Origin: Xanthobacter autotrophicus
GTDB taxonomy: Bacteria > Pseudomonadota > Alphaproteobacteria > Rhizobiales > Xanthobacteraceae
Direction: 5' to 3'
NCBI RefSeq assembly: GCF_005871085.1
Contig: NZ_VAUP01000041.1
Span: 183,925-247,924 of the forward strand
DNA length: 64,000 nt
Part shown: positions 17,060 to 25,324 of the stretch, in pieces
How positions within the stretch are numbered: the stretch's first letter is position 1
Layout of the letters: every line of letters starts with the position of its first letter
The notes under the pieces: generated by a model
Told to the model about the DNA's origin: nothing
The model's database searches: none
What the model saw: only the letters and a program-made list of their open reading frames with translations
Position numbers and translations under genes: made by a program

Positions 17060-18037
17060 ATGCATATTCTCGTCATCGGCGGCGCCGGCATGGTCGGCCG
17101 CAAGCTCATCGAACGCCTCGCCCGCGAGGGACGGCTGGGCGGCAAGCCCATCACCCGCCTCACCGCCCATGACGTGGTGCCGCCCAAGCCGCCGCAGGCG
17201 CCCTTTCCCATCGACACGCGGGTGTCGGACCTCTCCGTGCCCGGCGAGGCGGCGGTGGTGGTGGCGGAAAAGCCCGACGTGATCTTCCACCTCGCGGCCA
17301 TCGTCTCCGGCGAGGCCGAGGCGGATTTCGACAAGGGCTACCGCATCAATCTCGACGGCACGCGCCATCTGTTCGATGCCGTGCGCCTCATGGAGGGCTA
17401 CACGCCGCGCCTGGTCTTCACCTCGTCCATCGCGGTGTTCGGCGCGCCCTTCCCGGATGCCATTCCCGACGAGTTCTTCGCCACGCCGCTCACCTCCTAC
17501 GGCGCGCAGAAGGCCATGGGCGAGCTGCTGCTGGCGGATTACACGCGGCTCGGCTTCTTCGACGGCATCGGCATCCGCCTGCCCACCATCTGCGTGCGCC
17601 CCGGCCTGCCCAACAAGGCGGCTTCCGGCTTCTTCTCCGGCATCATCCGCGAGCCGCTGGCGGGACAGGCCGCGGTGCTGCCGGTGTCGGAGGATGTCAT
17701 GCACTGGCACGCCTCGCCCCGCTCGGCGGTGGGCTTCCTCATCCATGCCGCCACTCTCGACGGCGACAAGGTCGGCCCGCGCCGCAACCTCACCATGCCG
17801 GGCCTCGCGGTGACGGTGGGCGAGCAGATCGAGGCGCTGCGCAAGGTGGCCGGCGACAAGGCGGTGGCCCGCATCACCCGCGCACCCGATTCAGTGATCG
17901 AGAAGATCGTGTCCGGCTGGCCGCGCAAGTTCGAGCCCCGCCGCGCCACCGAGCTGGGCTTCGTGGCGGAAAGCTCCTTCGAGGAGATCATCCGCATCCA
18001 TATCGAGGACGAACTGGGCGGCAAGATCGCCGACTGA
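17060..18037 (+). CDS. denD: Extended SDR, D-erythronate dehydrogenase (DenD)-like
   Basis: 325 aa NAD-dependent epimerase/dehydratase-fold oxidoreductase. The nucleotide motif GGAGMVG is at the N-terminus, with HLAAIVSGEAEADFDKGYRINLDG and the active-site YGAQK. In Ralstonia, DenD oxidises D-erythronate to 2-oxo-erythronate as the entry to C4 sugar-acid use; the partner isomerase, kinase and decarboxylase genes are not present here. GAGGGA precedes ATG 17060. Together with the IlvD/Edd dehydratase and the SDR this is a sugar-acid catabolic operon. The assignment to DenD is from overall resemblance. Confidence 0.78.
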   Translation: MHILVIGGAGMVGRKLIERLAREGRLGGKPITRLTAHDVVPPKPPQAPFPIDTRVSDLSVPGEAAVVVAEKPDVIFHLAAIVSGEAEADFDKGYRINLDGTRHLFDAVRLMEGYTPRLVFTSSIAVFGAPFPDAIPDEFFATPLTSYGAQKAMGELLLADYTRLGFFDGIGIRLPTICVRPGLPNKAASGFFSGIIREPLAGQAAVLPVSEDVMHWHASPRSAVGFLIHAATLDGDKVGPRRNLTMPGLAVTVGEQIEALRKVAGDKAVARITRAPDSVIEKIVSGWPRKFEPRRATELGFVAESSFEEIIRIHIEDELGGKIAD

Positions 18038-18065
18038 GCCCCGCTCTGGGCGCTAAGCCTGGGAT

Positions 18066-18104
18066 TTGACCGAAGGCCGATGAGCCAGGCTCATCGGCCT
18101 TTTG
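18066..18104. terminator. Bidirectional hairpin, possible remnant (copy G) of the repeat family
   Basis: A perfect 14-bp stem (18073-18086 with 18088-18101) ends in TTTT on the plus strand and has AA on the other side. It can terminate denD and sits directly at the 3' end of the convergent phosphatase-like gene. The leading TTTGACCGA resembles the core-to-hairpin junction of repeat copy A, so it may be a trimmed copy. Confidence 0.75.
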
Positions 18105-18106
18105 CA

Positions 18107-18571
18107 TCAGGCGGCGGCGCGGGCCATGCGCAGGGCGATGCGCTCTTCCAGCCGGCCGATGGCGCCGTCGAGGTCGGGAAGCAAGGTGCGATAGGCGGCA
18201 CGCCGGGCGGCAAGGCCTTCGTCCCGCGCCACCTCGGGCAGCTGCCAGAATTCAAAGCGCAGCAGGCCGATGAAGGGCTGGCGCCGCAGGGCGCGCCAGG
18301 CCTGCGCCCCGAGCGCCACCACCACGTCGAGCCGGGGCGCGCCGGACAGGCCGAACACGCCCGCCGGCTTCGCCGAAAGGCCATCGGCGGGAACCCGCGC
18401 GGCCTGAAGGCAATCGATGAGCGCGGGGTCCACTGCGCCGGGCACCAAGGCGGCGGCGCTGAACGGCCGTAGCCCCCGGTGGCCGTGAAGGGCGATGGCT
18501 TCCGCCATCAGGCTCGTGCCCGCATTGTCCGGGCACACGAAGAGAACGGTGGGCCGTCCGGTCATCGGCAT
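18107..18571 (-). CDS. Low-molecular-weight phosphatase/ArsC-like protein with altered P-loop
   Basis: 154 aa. The N-terminus VLFVCPDNAGTSLMAEAIAL aligns with the CX5R phosphate loop of LMW tyrosine phosphatases and thioredoxin-type arsenate reductases (V-C-x-x-N-x-x-R-S). The catalytic Cys is kept but the essential Arg is Thr. No DPY/DPF general-acid motif is visible near the C-terminus. It may be a phosphate-binding or regulatory pseudo-enzyme, or a thiol-only reductase. It stands alone, convergent with the sugar-acid operon. ATG 18571 has a purine-rich GAGAAAG upstream. Confidence 0.7.
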   Translation of the reverse strand: MPMTGRPTVLFVCPDNAGTSLMAEAIALHGHRGLRPFSAAALVPGAVDPALIDCLQAARVPADGLSAKPAGVFGLSGAPRLDVVVALGAQAWRALRRQPFIGLLRFEFWQLPEVARDEGLAARRAAYRTLLPDLDGAIGRLEERIALRMARAAA

Positions 18572-19024
18572 GGGTCTTTCTCTCGCCCCGAAAGATGGAG
18601 CCCGCGTCAGGATGAAGATCGGGATGCCGGGATACGATCACGATGCAATGTGAGCGGCGCGCTCTGGCGCGCCTTCGTCCCGCGAACCGATATCCACCTG
18701 GCTCGAAAACGTTGCGGCGGCATCCCGCCCGCCGAATCGCACCCTACGCCACGCAGCCGACGCGGCTGTGACAGCCGCGCGCCCACAGGCACACACCTGC
18801 CGCGCGGCGCGAATCATTCTGGCTTCCTTGCCCGCGCCAGCGGCCGAGAAGATGGCCGCACGCCCGTCCGACGGCGTCAAGCCGCCTATCCAACCCTTTG
18901 ACGAACATGGTGAAAAATTGCCGTTAACCATTCTGAAAATCTATCCGGAGATGGATCGACTGCTGGCGGGCGTCTTGATTCGACCGAAGGTTCTGCGCCG
19001 GCGCGTTGAATTCGGAGATGAGTC
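18572..19024. other. Intergenic region, 453 bp, no gene recognised
   Basis: This region lies between the divergent phosphatase-like and histone-like genes. Short frames here have no recognisable product. The AT-richer stretch near 18900-18960 probably holds the promoter of the downstream gene; I see no convincing hexamer pair. Confidence 0.5.
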
Positions 19025-19837
19025 ATGGCCAAGAAACTGGCGAAGAAGCCGGAAGTGACGAGCGACAAGGTGAGCACCATCGCGGCGAAGGCGCTGAAGG
19101 ATCCCTCCAGCCTGTCCCACGACGAGATCCTGGCGCTGGCCGGCTCCGCCCTCACCCAGGCCCCGGACAAGCCCAAGGCCGTGGCGCCGACTCCCGCCGC
19201 CACGCCTGCCGCGAAGCCCGTGACCAAGGCCAAGCCGGCGCCGAAGGCCGCCGAGCCGGCACCCGCCGTCAAAGTCGAGGCGAAGGCGCCGGCCAAGGCC
19301 GCCAAGCCCACGAGCAAGCCCGCAGCCAAGACCGCCGCCAAGGCCGTCGCGCCGAAGGCGGATACCCCGGCCAAGGGCGTTGCCAAGAGCCCGGCGAAGA
19401 CTGCCCCGGTGAAGGCCGCTGCCAAGACCGCCAAGGCACCCGCCCCGAAGATCGAGGCTGAACCGGCCAAGACCGCGCCGAAGGCGACGGCCAAGGGTGC
19501 TGCCAAAGCTGCTACCAAGGGCACCCTTGAGACGGCGGCAAAGGCCCCAGCGGTAAAGGCTACTGCCGCGCCGAAGGCGGCTCCCAAGGCTGCAGCTTCC
19601 AAGCCAGCCGCCAAAGCTGAAGCCAAGGTCGCCGCCAAGCCGGTCGAGGCGAAGCCCGCGAAGCCAGCCGCGAAGACACCGGCCGCAAAGACCTCTGCCG
19701 CAAAGACCCCGGCCAAGGCTCCGGCAGCGAAGGCCGTGAAGGCCGAGGTCAAAAAATCCGAAGTGGCGAAGGCCCCGGCCCCGAAAGTCGCGGCGAAGGC
19801 CGCCACCAAGCCCGGCAAGGCTCGCAAGCCGTCCTGA
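19025..19837 (+). CDS. Histone H1-like Lys/Ala/Pro-rich protein
   Basis: 270 aa. Residues 1-45 form a small, less biased head (KVSTIAAKALKDPSSLSHDE) followed by LGSALTQ-like helical sequence. The rest is a long low-complexity tail of AAK, PAK and KAP repeats like the C-termini of histone H1, AlgP and PhaF, which bind DNA non-specifically. It is highly basic, has no membrane segment and is likely nucleoid-associated. A granule-DNA tether like PhaF is possible given phaC in this window, but no phasin domain is seen. The tail codons vary (AAG-GCC, AAA-GCT), so it is not a simple DNA repeat. Confidence 0.75.
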   Translation: MAKKLAKKPEVTSDKVSTIAAKALKDPSSLSHDEILALAGSALTQAPDKPKAVAPTPAATPAAKPVTKAKPAPKAAEPAPAVKVEAKAPAKAAKPTSKPAAKTAAKAVAPKADTPAKGVAKSPAKTAPVKAAAKTAKAPAPKIEAEPAKTAPKATAKGAAKAATKGTLETAAKAPAVKATAAPKAAPKAAASKPAAKAEAKVAAKPVEAKPAKPAAKTPAAKTSAAKTPAKAPAAKAVKAEVKKSEVAKAPAPKVAAKAATKPGKARKPS

Positions 19838-19930
19838 CCGGCACGCCGACGGCCGGGAGCACGCGCCGATCGGCTTGATTCAATCTGATCGGATCACGCC
19901 CTGAGCCAGCGTCATCACCGGCCCAAAACG

Positions 19931-19976
19931 CAAAACGCCGCCGCCCGGGCCTTGGTCCGGGCGGCGGCGCTGTTTT
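19931..19976 (+). terminator. Bidirectional terminator between the histone-like gene and the ompA-like gene
   Basis: A 12-bp perfect GC stem (19937-19948 with 19957-19968) is flanked by an A-run on the left and TGTTTT on the right. It serves the plus-strand gene at 19025 and the convergent minus-strand operon ending at 19990. Confidence 0.85.
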
Positions 19977-19989
19977 CAGGATCGGACCG

Positions 19990-20619
19990 TTACTGCTGCG
20001 CGAGCGCGCCGGCGCGGCCGACGTTGAAGATCTGCACCCGGCGATTGATGGCTGCGTCGGGATGCTTGGGATCCTGAAGCGCCTCCTCGCCGAGACCCAC
20101 GGACTGGAGCCGGCGCGGGTCCACCCGGAAGGTCGTGGAGAGCGCCTCGACCACGGCGTCCGAGCGCTCCTGGCTGAGCTTCATGTTGAGCTCGCGGGTG
20201 CCGGTGGCATCGGTGTTGCCGACCACCAGGAACTTGTAGCCGAGCAGCACCGGATTGTGCATGGCGTCCGCGATGGAACCGAGGGTGCGGTAGGATTCCG
20301 GCTTGATCATCGCGGAGTTGAGGTCGAACACGATCTCCACGTTGATCTGGGCCAGCTGGTCGAGCTGGACCGCCAGCGGCGGGCGGCTTTCCGGCGGACC
20401 GGTATACTTCATGTGCGCCTGGGCGAGGCCGCGCAGGGCCTCGGCCGACACCTGCGGCACATCATCCACGGAGGTTTGCAGCCCCTGGACGATCTGGGCG
20501 TTGGGGGTGAACACCTGGGCCGCAGCGGGCTGCACGCCCACGAGCGCGGGAACCACGGCGGTGCCGGCGAGGAGCAGGGCCGCGCCAAGGCGGGTTTTGG
20601 CGTAACGGAACATGGTCAT
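19990..20619 (-). CDS. OmpA-family outer-membrane/periplasmic protein
   Basis: 209 aa. It has a signal peptide (RLGAALLLAGTAVVPALVG, cleavage after PAAAQ). A C-terminal OmpA/MotB peptidoglycan-binding domain of about 110 residues follows: INVEIVFDLNSAMIKPES, GNTDATGTRELNMKLSQERSDAV and RRVQIFNVG. There is no beta-barrel part, so it is probably a periplasmic peptidoglycan-binding protein. ATG 20619 has GGGAGGG upstream. It is 14 bp after the Cys-rich gene and so in the same operon. Confidence 0.88.
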   Translation of the reverse strand: MTMFRYAKTRLGAALLLAGTAVVPALVGVQPAAAQVFTPNAQIVQGLQTSVDDVPQVSAEALRGLAQAHMKYTGPPESRPPLAVQLDQLAQINVEIVFDLNSAMIKPESYRTLGSIADAMHNPVLLGYKFLVVGNTDATGTRELNMKLSQERSDAVVEALSTTFRVDPRRLQSVGLGEEALQDPKHPDAAINRRVQIFNVGRAGALAQQ

Positions 20620-20633
20620 GCTGAGCCCTCCCT

Positions 20634-21068
20634 TCACTGGCCGTAGCCGGCATTGACGAGCGAGGCCGTGCAGGTGGCGCTCACCACCTTGGACGCCTCC
20701 AGCAGGCATGAAACGATGTTGCCGTCGCCGGGCACGAGGCCGGGGCAGAACTGGGCGGCGTCGCGGTCGCAGGTCTTGTAGACCTGCTTCTGCGCCGCGG
20801 CCCGCGCCTCGGTCATCTCGCGGATTCCGGCATGGTTGGCAGCGCAGGCCGGCGTCAGCTGCGCGGCGTTCTGGGCCAGGCAATTGCCGACGGCATTGTT
20901 GCCGAGGTTGAGGCCACGGCAGTGCTTCATGATGTCCCCGCCGCAATGCTGCGCGAGGAGGCCGGCCGCCTGCGCGTAGCTGACGGTCTGGGCCTTGGCC
21001 GGTCCCACGGCAAGCTGCCCCCCGGCAAGCGCCAGCACGGCGGCCAGAGCTAGTCCCGCAAATCTCAT
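20634..21068 (-). CDS. Secreted cysteine-rich repeat protein (GLG1/Cys_rich_FGFR type)
   Basis: 144 aa with a signal peptide ending near AKA|QT. Two repeats have identical cysteine spacing, C-x7-C-x12-C-x11-C: the first from HCGGDIMKHC, the second from TCDRDAAQFC. This is the spacing style of the eukaryotic Golgi protein GLG1 repeat, also found in rhizobial secreted proteins. The eight Cys probably form disulfides in the periplasm; function is unknown. GGGGGGAT precedes ATG 21068. It is co-transcribed with the OmpA-like gene. Confidence 0.75.
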   Translation of the reverse strand: MRFAGLALAAVLALAGGQLAVGPAKAQTVSYAQAAGLLAQHCGGDIMKHCRGLNLGNNAVGNCLAQNAAQLTPACAANHAGIREMTEARAAAQKQVYKTCDRDAAQFCPGLVPGDGNIVSCLLEASKVVSATCTASLVNAGYGQ

Positions 21069-21192
21069 ACGATATCCCCCCAGCAGCCCGATGCTCCGGG
21101 CGCGCCGGCATTGACCATCGCCGATCGGCCGGGGTCAACCTGTGACATCGCCTCTGTGGCGCGAACGGTATCGTGTGGCCGCAACCTCTGCT

Positions 21193-22551
21193 TCAGAAGG
21201 GCTTTTTGTAGGTTCCGACCTCGATTTCGTCGCCGGCGGCGCCCACCACGCCCAGCGGATCGGCGGCCAGTTCCAGATCGGCGGCTTCCACGCCGGCGGC
21301 CCCCGCGGCCAGGGCGGGCTCCCGGCGCGGCGCCAGCAGCAGGTGGGCGCTGGCGGCCGTGACGGCAAAGGCCGGCAGCAGCGTCACCATGGCGGCCAGC
21401 GGCGAGGGAAACAGCACCGACAGCGAGGTACCGAGGAAGCCGCTGCCGATCTGCAGGAAGCCCATCAGTGCCGAGGCCGCCCCCGCGATGGGCGCGAATC
21501 CCGCGAGGCCGGCAGTGGTGCAGCCGGGAAGAATCAGGGCGATGCCGCAGGCCCAGAGCGAGATGGGCAGCATGACGCTGGCGGTGGTCAGCGGCAGCAC
21601 GAACGGGCCGAACCCCAGCCCCATGGCGCCGGCGAGCACCAGCAGCAGGCCGGGCAGGATCAGGGCGTGGGCGCTGTGACGCTTCAACAGCGGCCGGGCG
21701 ATGAGGGTGCCGGACATGAAGGCGCCGGTCTGCATCAGCATGGCGAGGCCGAAGCCGGTGGGCGAGAGCCCCACCCGCTCGATGAGGATGAAGGGCAGCA
21801 GCGCCGACAGGGTGTAGATGCCGCCGAGGCTGAGGCCGGCGGTGAGCGCCGCGCGCATGAACAGGCGGTCGGTGAGGAGGCGGCGATAGCTGGTGGCCAC
21901 CCCGCGTGGGGAAGCCAGCGCGCGGTCCGGCCTCAGGTTGGTCTCCGGCACCCGGAAGGCGAGGACCGCCACCAGCACGAGGCCATAGGCCGCCATGGCG
22001 ATGAAGATCACGTGCCAGCCCGCGGTGCCGAGAATGAGCCCGCCCAGGGTGGGTGAAACCGCAGGGCCGATGGCCAGCATGGTACCGATGAGGTTCATCA
22101 CCCGCGCCGACGCCTGGCCGGTATATTGGTCGCGCACCAGCGCGCGGGACAAAGCAATGCCGGCGGCGCAGCCGATGCCCTGCAAGGCGCGCCCGGCGAT
22201 CAGCCAGCCGATGGTGGGCGCCAGCATGGCGACGACACTGCCGGCGAGATAGATGCCGAAGAAGCCCAAAGCCACCGGGCGCCGCCCGTAGCCGTCCGAC
22301 AGCGGCCCGCAGACCAGCTGGGAAAAGGCAAAGCCCATGAAGAACACGGTGAGGGTGAGCTTCACCGTGGCGATGCTGGTGCCGAAGACCGCGACCAGCG
22401 TCGGCAGGGCCGGTGTGTACATGGCGAGGCTGATGGGCCCCAGCATCACCATAAGTCCGCCGATGACCGACACTTCCCGCTCACTCATGAGCGGCGCGGC
22501 GGCCCCCCCGGCGGCCGGCGCCGGCGACGTGCCGGGGCGGACGACCGTCAT
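21193..22551 (-). CDS. MFS efflux transporter, Bcr/CflA (DHA1) family
   Basis: 452 aa with twelve membrane helices. The DHA1 loop motif is GPLSDGYGRRPVALGFF between helices 2 and 3, and motif C-like GPAVSPTLGGLI is in helix 5. It probably exports drugs or small metabolites by proton antiport. A 35-residue tail past helix 12 is Ala/Glu-rich. ATG 22551 overlaps the stop of the upstream marR gene (ATGA), so the pair is translated together and this pump is the likely MarR target. Confidence 0.9.
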   Translation of the reverse strand: MTVVRPGTSPAPAAGGAAAPLMSEREVSVIGGLMVMLGPISLAMYTPALPTLVAVFGTSIATVKLTLTVFFMGFAFSQLVCGPLSDGYGRRPVALGFFGIYLAGSVVAMLAPTIGWLIAGRALQGIGCAAGIALSRALVRDQYTGQASARVMNLIGTMLAIGPAVSPTLGGLILGTAGWHVIFIAMAAYGLVLVAVLAFRVPETNLRPDRALASPRGVATSYRRLLTDRLFMRAALTAGLSLGGIYTLSALLPFILIERVGLSPTGFGLAMLMQTGAFMSGTLIARPLLKRHSAHALILPGLLLVLAGAMGLGFGPFVLPLTTASVMLPISLWACGIALILPGCTTAGLAGFAPIAGAASALMGFLQIGSGFLGTSLSVLFPSPLAAMVTLLPAFAVTAASAHLLLAPRREPALAAGAAGVEAADLELAADPLGVVGAAGDEIEVGTYKKPF

Positions 22552-23039
22552 TTCTCGTCCCTTGAACGATGCTCCCGCGCGAGATTGTCGCGCAGCCGGA
22601 CGAGAAGATCCCGCAGCAGCGCCTGCTCGGCCTCCGAGAAGCCGCAGGTGGCCTCCCGGCGCGCGTCCGCCGCCGCCGCAAGCACGCCGGCAAGGCAAGG
22701 TGTCGCCTCGGGCGTGACCGTCACGATCTTGGCGCGGCGGTCCTTGGGGTCGGCTTCGCGCGTGACGAGGCCGGCGGCCTCAAGCCGGTCGAGGAAACCC
22801 ACCAAAGTCATGGGCTCCACATTCATCTTCTCGGCCAGCGCCGATTGCCTGAGGCCCGGATGGAAATCCACATAGGCCAGCGTGCGCGCCTCCCCGGCGG
22901 TGAGGCCGAGGCCGGTGCCCTCGAACGCGCGGTCGATGCGCGCGCGATACAGCCGCGCCGCATCCACCAGGACGAAACCGAGGGGTGGCTCGCTGGGCGC
23001 AGGGCGGGCGGGGGGGCAGGCGGAGGCGGGAGCAGTCAT
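22548..23039 (-). CDS. MarR-family transcriptional regulator
   Basis: 163 aa winged-helix repressor. HTH region: LRQSALAEKMNVEPMTLVGFL, then wing DRLEAAGLVTREADPKDRRAK with the family's D-x-R-D-x-R-like end. It is expected to be a dimer whose DNA binding is relieved by a small phenolic or drug ligand. It is translationally coupled to the downstream MFS gene. A 21-bp AT-rich inverted repeat lies 15 bp upstream, the probable self-operator. ATG 23039 has no good ribosome site, so the mRNA leader may be very short. Confidence 0.92.
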   Translation of the reverse strand: MTAPASACPPARPAPSEPPLGFVLVDAARLYRARIDRAFEGTGLGLTAGEARTLAYVDFHPGLRQSALAEKMNVEPMTLVGFLDRLEAAGLVTREADPKDRRAKIVTVTPEATPCLAGVLAAAADARREATCGFSEAEQALLRDLLVRLRDNLAREHRSRDEK

Positions 23040-23053
23040 AATAAGGGAGCAAT

Positions 23054-23074
23054 ATAGTAAATAATCCTTACTAT
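23054..23074. promoter_or_regulatory. Probable MarR operator and promoter of the marR-MFS operon
   Basis: The inverted repeat ATAGTAA-N7-TTACTAT stands out in GC-rich DNA. On the minus strand it overlaps a promoter-like pair, TTGATA and TATATT with a 15-bp spacer. Binding here would block transcription of marR and the efflux gene. Confidence 0.65.
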
Positions 23075-23307
23075 CAAGAGCGAGGGATGGTCGACGCGAA
23101 CGCCGACCGCGGAGCGAAGTCCGCGCCCGGCGGAGGGGGCGGGACCACGCGGCGAGCCCTGCCGCGCCGGCCCACTGGTGCTTTCCGCCCGCGCGCCCCC
23201 GATTCTGCGCTTTGCACGTGTACCTGCGCCCTTCCCGGTCTAGACCGAAGCAGACCGTTGTCCCCCCGCGCCGCCGCCCACCCGGCGCGGCGCACAAGGA
23301 GATTCCC

Positions 23308-24423
23308 ATGCCCTGGTCCCTCACCGTCGGCCGGCTCGGCGAGACCGCGATCCGCATCCACGTCACGTTCCTGCTGTTCCTGGTGTGGATCTGGGCGGCC
23401 TATTACCGGTCGGGGGGCGCCTCCGCCGCTTGGGAAGGCGTGCTATTCGTGGCGCTGCTGTTCGCCTGCGTGCTGCTGCACGAGCTGGGTCACGTCTTCG
23501 CCGCCCGCCGCTACGGGGTGAAGACCCCGGACATCACCCTGTGGCCGTTCGGCGGCATCGCCAATCTGGAACGGATTCCGGAGAATCCGGCGCAGGAGCT
23601 GGTGGTGGCCATCGCCGGGCCGCTGGTGAATGTGGTGATCGCGCTGGTGCTGCTCGTCATCCTGAGCGCCACCCTCGGCGGCACCGACCTCACGGCGGAC
23701 AGCCTCGCCAAGATCGAGGATCCACGCACCTCCATCCTCGTGAAGCTGGCCGGCGCCAACATCTTCCTGGTGGTGTTCAACCTCATCCCCGCCTTTCCCA
23801 TGGACGGGGGACGGGTGCTGCGGGCGCTGCTCGCCATGAGGATGGGCCATGCCAAGGCCACCGCCACCGCCGCCTCCATTGGTCAGGGCCTCGCCATCGG
23901 CATGGGGCTTCTGGGCATCTTCACCAATCCCATGCTGATGATCATCGGCGTGTTCGTGTTCCTCGCCGCGTCCGGCGAGGCCGGTCAGGTGCAGCTGAAG
24001 GAAGCCTCGCGCGGCCTGCTGGTGTCGGACGCCATGATCACCCATTTCGAAACGCTGGGGCCGCAATCCACCGTGGACGACGCCGCCGACGCCCTCATCC
24101 GCTCCACCCAGAAGGAATTCCCGGTGGTGGACGGCGCCGGCCACCTGCGCGGCGTGCTCACCCGCGACGCCATGATCCGCGCCATGAAGGACCAGGGGCC
24201 GCAGACCGCCGTGATCGAGGTGATGCAGGCCGACATTCCGGTGGTGGAGGCCCGCTCGAAGCTCGATGCGGCGCTCAAGCTGATCACCTCCGCCCAGGTC
24301 CCGGCCGTGGGCGTGGTGGATGAGGCCGGCAGGCTGGTCGGCCTGCTGACGCCGGAGAACGTGGGCGAGCTGATGATGCTGCATGTGGCGCGCGGCGAGC
24401 GGCCGGCGGCACAGGGCTCCTGA
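23308..24423 (+). CDS. Site-2 protease family (M50) metalloprotease with two CBS domains
   Basis: 371 aa. Intramembrane zinc protease with HELGH at residues 58-62 and the second motif NLIPAFPMDGGR near 160, within about six membrane helices. The C-terminal 130 residues are a CBS pair (SDAMITHFETLGPQSTVDDA...VIEVMQADIPVVEA), likely an adenine-nucleotide sensor. This group (S2P type III) cleaves membrane proteins in regulated proteolysis; the substrate is unknown. AAGGAG precedes ATG 23308. Single gene. Confidence 0.92.
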   Translation: MPWSLTVGRLGETAIRIHVTFLLFLVWIWAAYYRSGGASAAWEGVLFVALLFACVLLHELGHVFAARRYGVKTPDITLWPFGGIANLERIPENPAQELVVAIAGPLVNVVIALVLLVILSATLGGTDLTADSLAKIEDPRTSILVKLAGANIFLVVFNLIPAFPMDGGRVLRALLAMRMGHAKATATAASIGQGLAIGMGLLGIFTNPMLMIIGVFVFLAASGEAGQVQLKEASRGLLVSDAMITHFETLGPQSTVDDAADALIRSTQKEFPVVDGAGHLRGVLTRDAMIRAMKDQGPQTAVIEVMQADIPVVEARSKLDAALKLITSAQVPAVGVVDEAGRLVGLLTPENVGELMMLHVARGERPAAQGS

Positions 24424-24570
24424 AGGCAAACGGTACCTGAATGTGGATAGACCCGGGCATCCCCGGTTGCCGTCCTATCCTCCGTAACCTCGGCGAGGCG
24501 GGCGCTCGCCTTGCCATGGCACCCTCTAAAATTGTAATGCAGCAGAATACCAAATCTGGAGTGCAGGGCA

Positions 24571-25107
24571 ATGGCTGGGAACCGACCGCGGGCAATCCTC
24601 GCGCTCACAGCGTGGTTGATCGGCGTCGCATCCGCGCAATCGCAACAGCCTCAATCCGACAGCGCAGATCAAGCGGTGGGCCTGTTTTCCCAGGCTTGCC
24701 TCCGGCACCTCGGGAACCCGACCCGGGTGCGTCAGTTCCTTGCCTCCCACAACGTTCCCCCGCTCAGCGCTGAGGCGAGTGCCGTGTTCATGCGCAACAG
24801 CGAGGGCGTGGGCTTCGATGCGTCGAACAAGATCACCCGCATGGCGTTGATCTCCGAAGACGTTGGCGTTTGCAGCGTATTCGCAGAGAATGCGGACATC
24901 ACACGGGTGGACCCGCTGCTTCAGTCGACCCTCGAACGGGCCGGCCTCAAGGCACACCTCTCTGAGGAGCGGAAAAGGGATGGCCTGACAAGCCGCACCT
25001 ACGAATTTGCCTTCGCAGGTCGCCCGTTCTTCATCGTGGCAAGCACCGGAAACGATCCCGGCAGGGCGTTTCATGTGGCCATTACGCTTTCGCGCAAGCC
25101 AGAGTAG
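24571..25107 (+). CDS. Secreted hypothetical protein (NMCC_0638-like)
   Basis: 178 aa. The N-terminal signal peptide is RAILALTAWLIGVASA|QS. The mature part starts AVGLFSQACLRHLGNPTRVR and contains two cysteines (LFSQACLRHL and DVGVCSVF) and a C-terminal beta-rich stretch. The opening pattern resembles the family called NMCC_0638 (lipo)proteins; function is unknown. There is no operon partner. Codon and base use look slightly less GC-rich than the neighbours. Confidence 0.62.
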   Translation: MAGNRPRAILALTAWLIGVASAQSQQPQSDSADQAVGLFSQACLRHLGNPTRVRQFLASHNVPPLSAEASAVFMRNSEGVGFDASNKITRMALISEDVGVCSVFAENADITRVDPLLQSTLERAGLKAHLSEERKRDGLTSRTYEFAFAGRPFFIVASTGNDPGRAFHVAITLSRKPE

Positions 25108-25241
25108 GGGCGGCGAGAGCGGGAACCTGCCCCTCAGGGGATCGTCGCCAAAAGAGCGTGTCGAACACCTTCGCCGCCGACGGCACCGCTGCTGAAGGCT
25201 TCCGCCTGAGCCGAGGCAACATGCCTCGCCCGGCGGGCACG

Positions 25242-25272
25242 AAAAAACGGACGCTGCATCCCGCTGTCCGTT
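25242..25272 (-). terminator. Terminator after rpoH
   Basis: On the minus strand AACGGAC pairs with GTCCGTT across a 13-nt loop and runs into TTTTTT. It lies 53 bp beyond the rpoH stop. Confidence 0.85.
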
Positions 25273-25324
25273 TCGACGTTCCGCGCGAATGCCGTCCGCC
25301 CACGCCCGTCAGGCGCCCACGACC

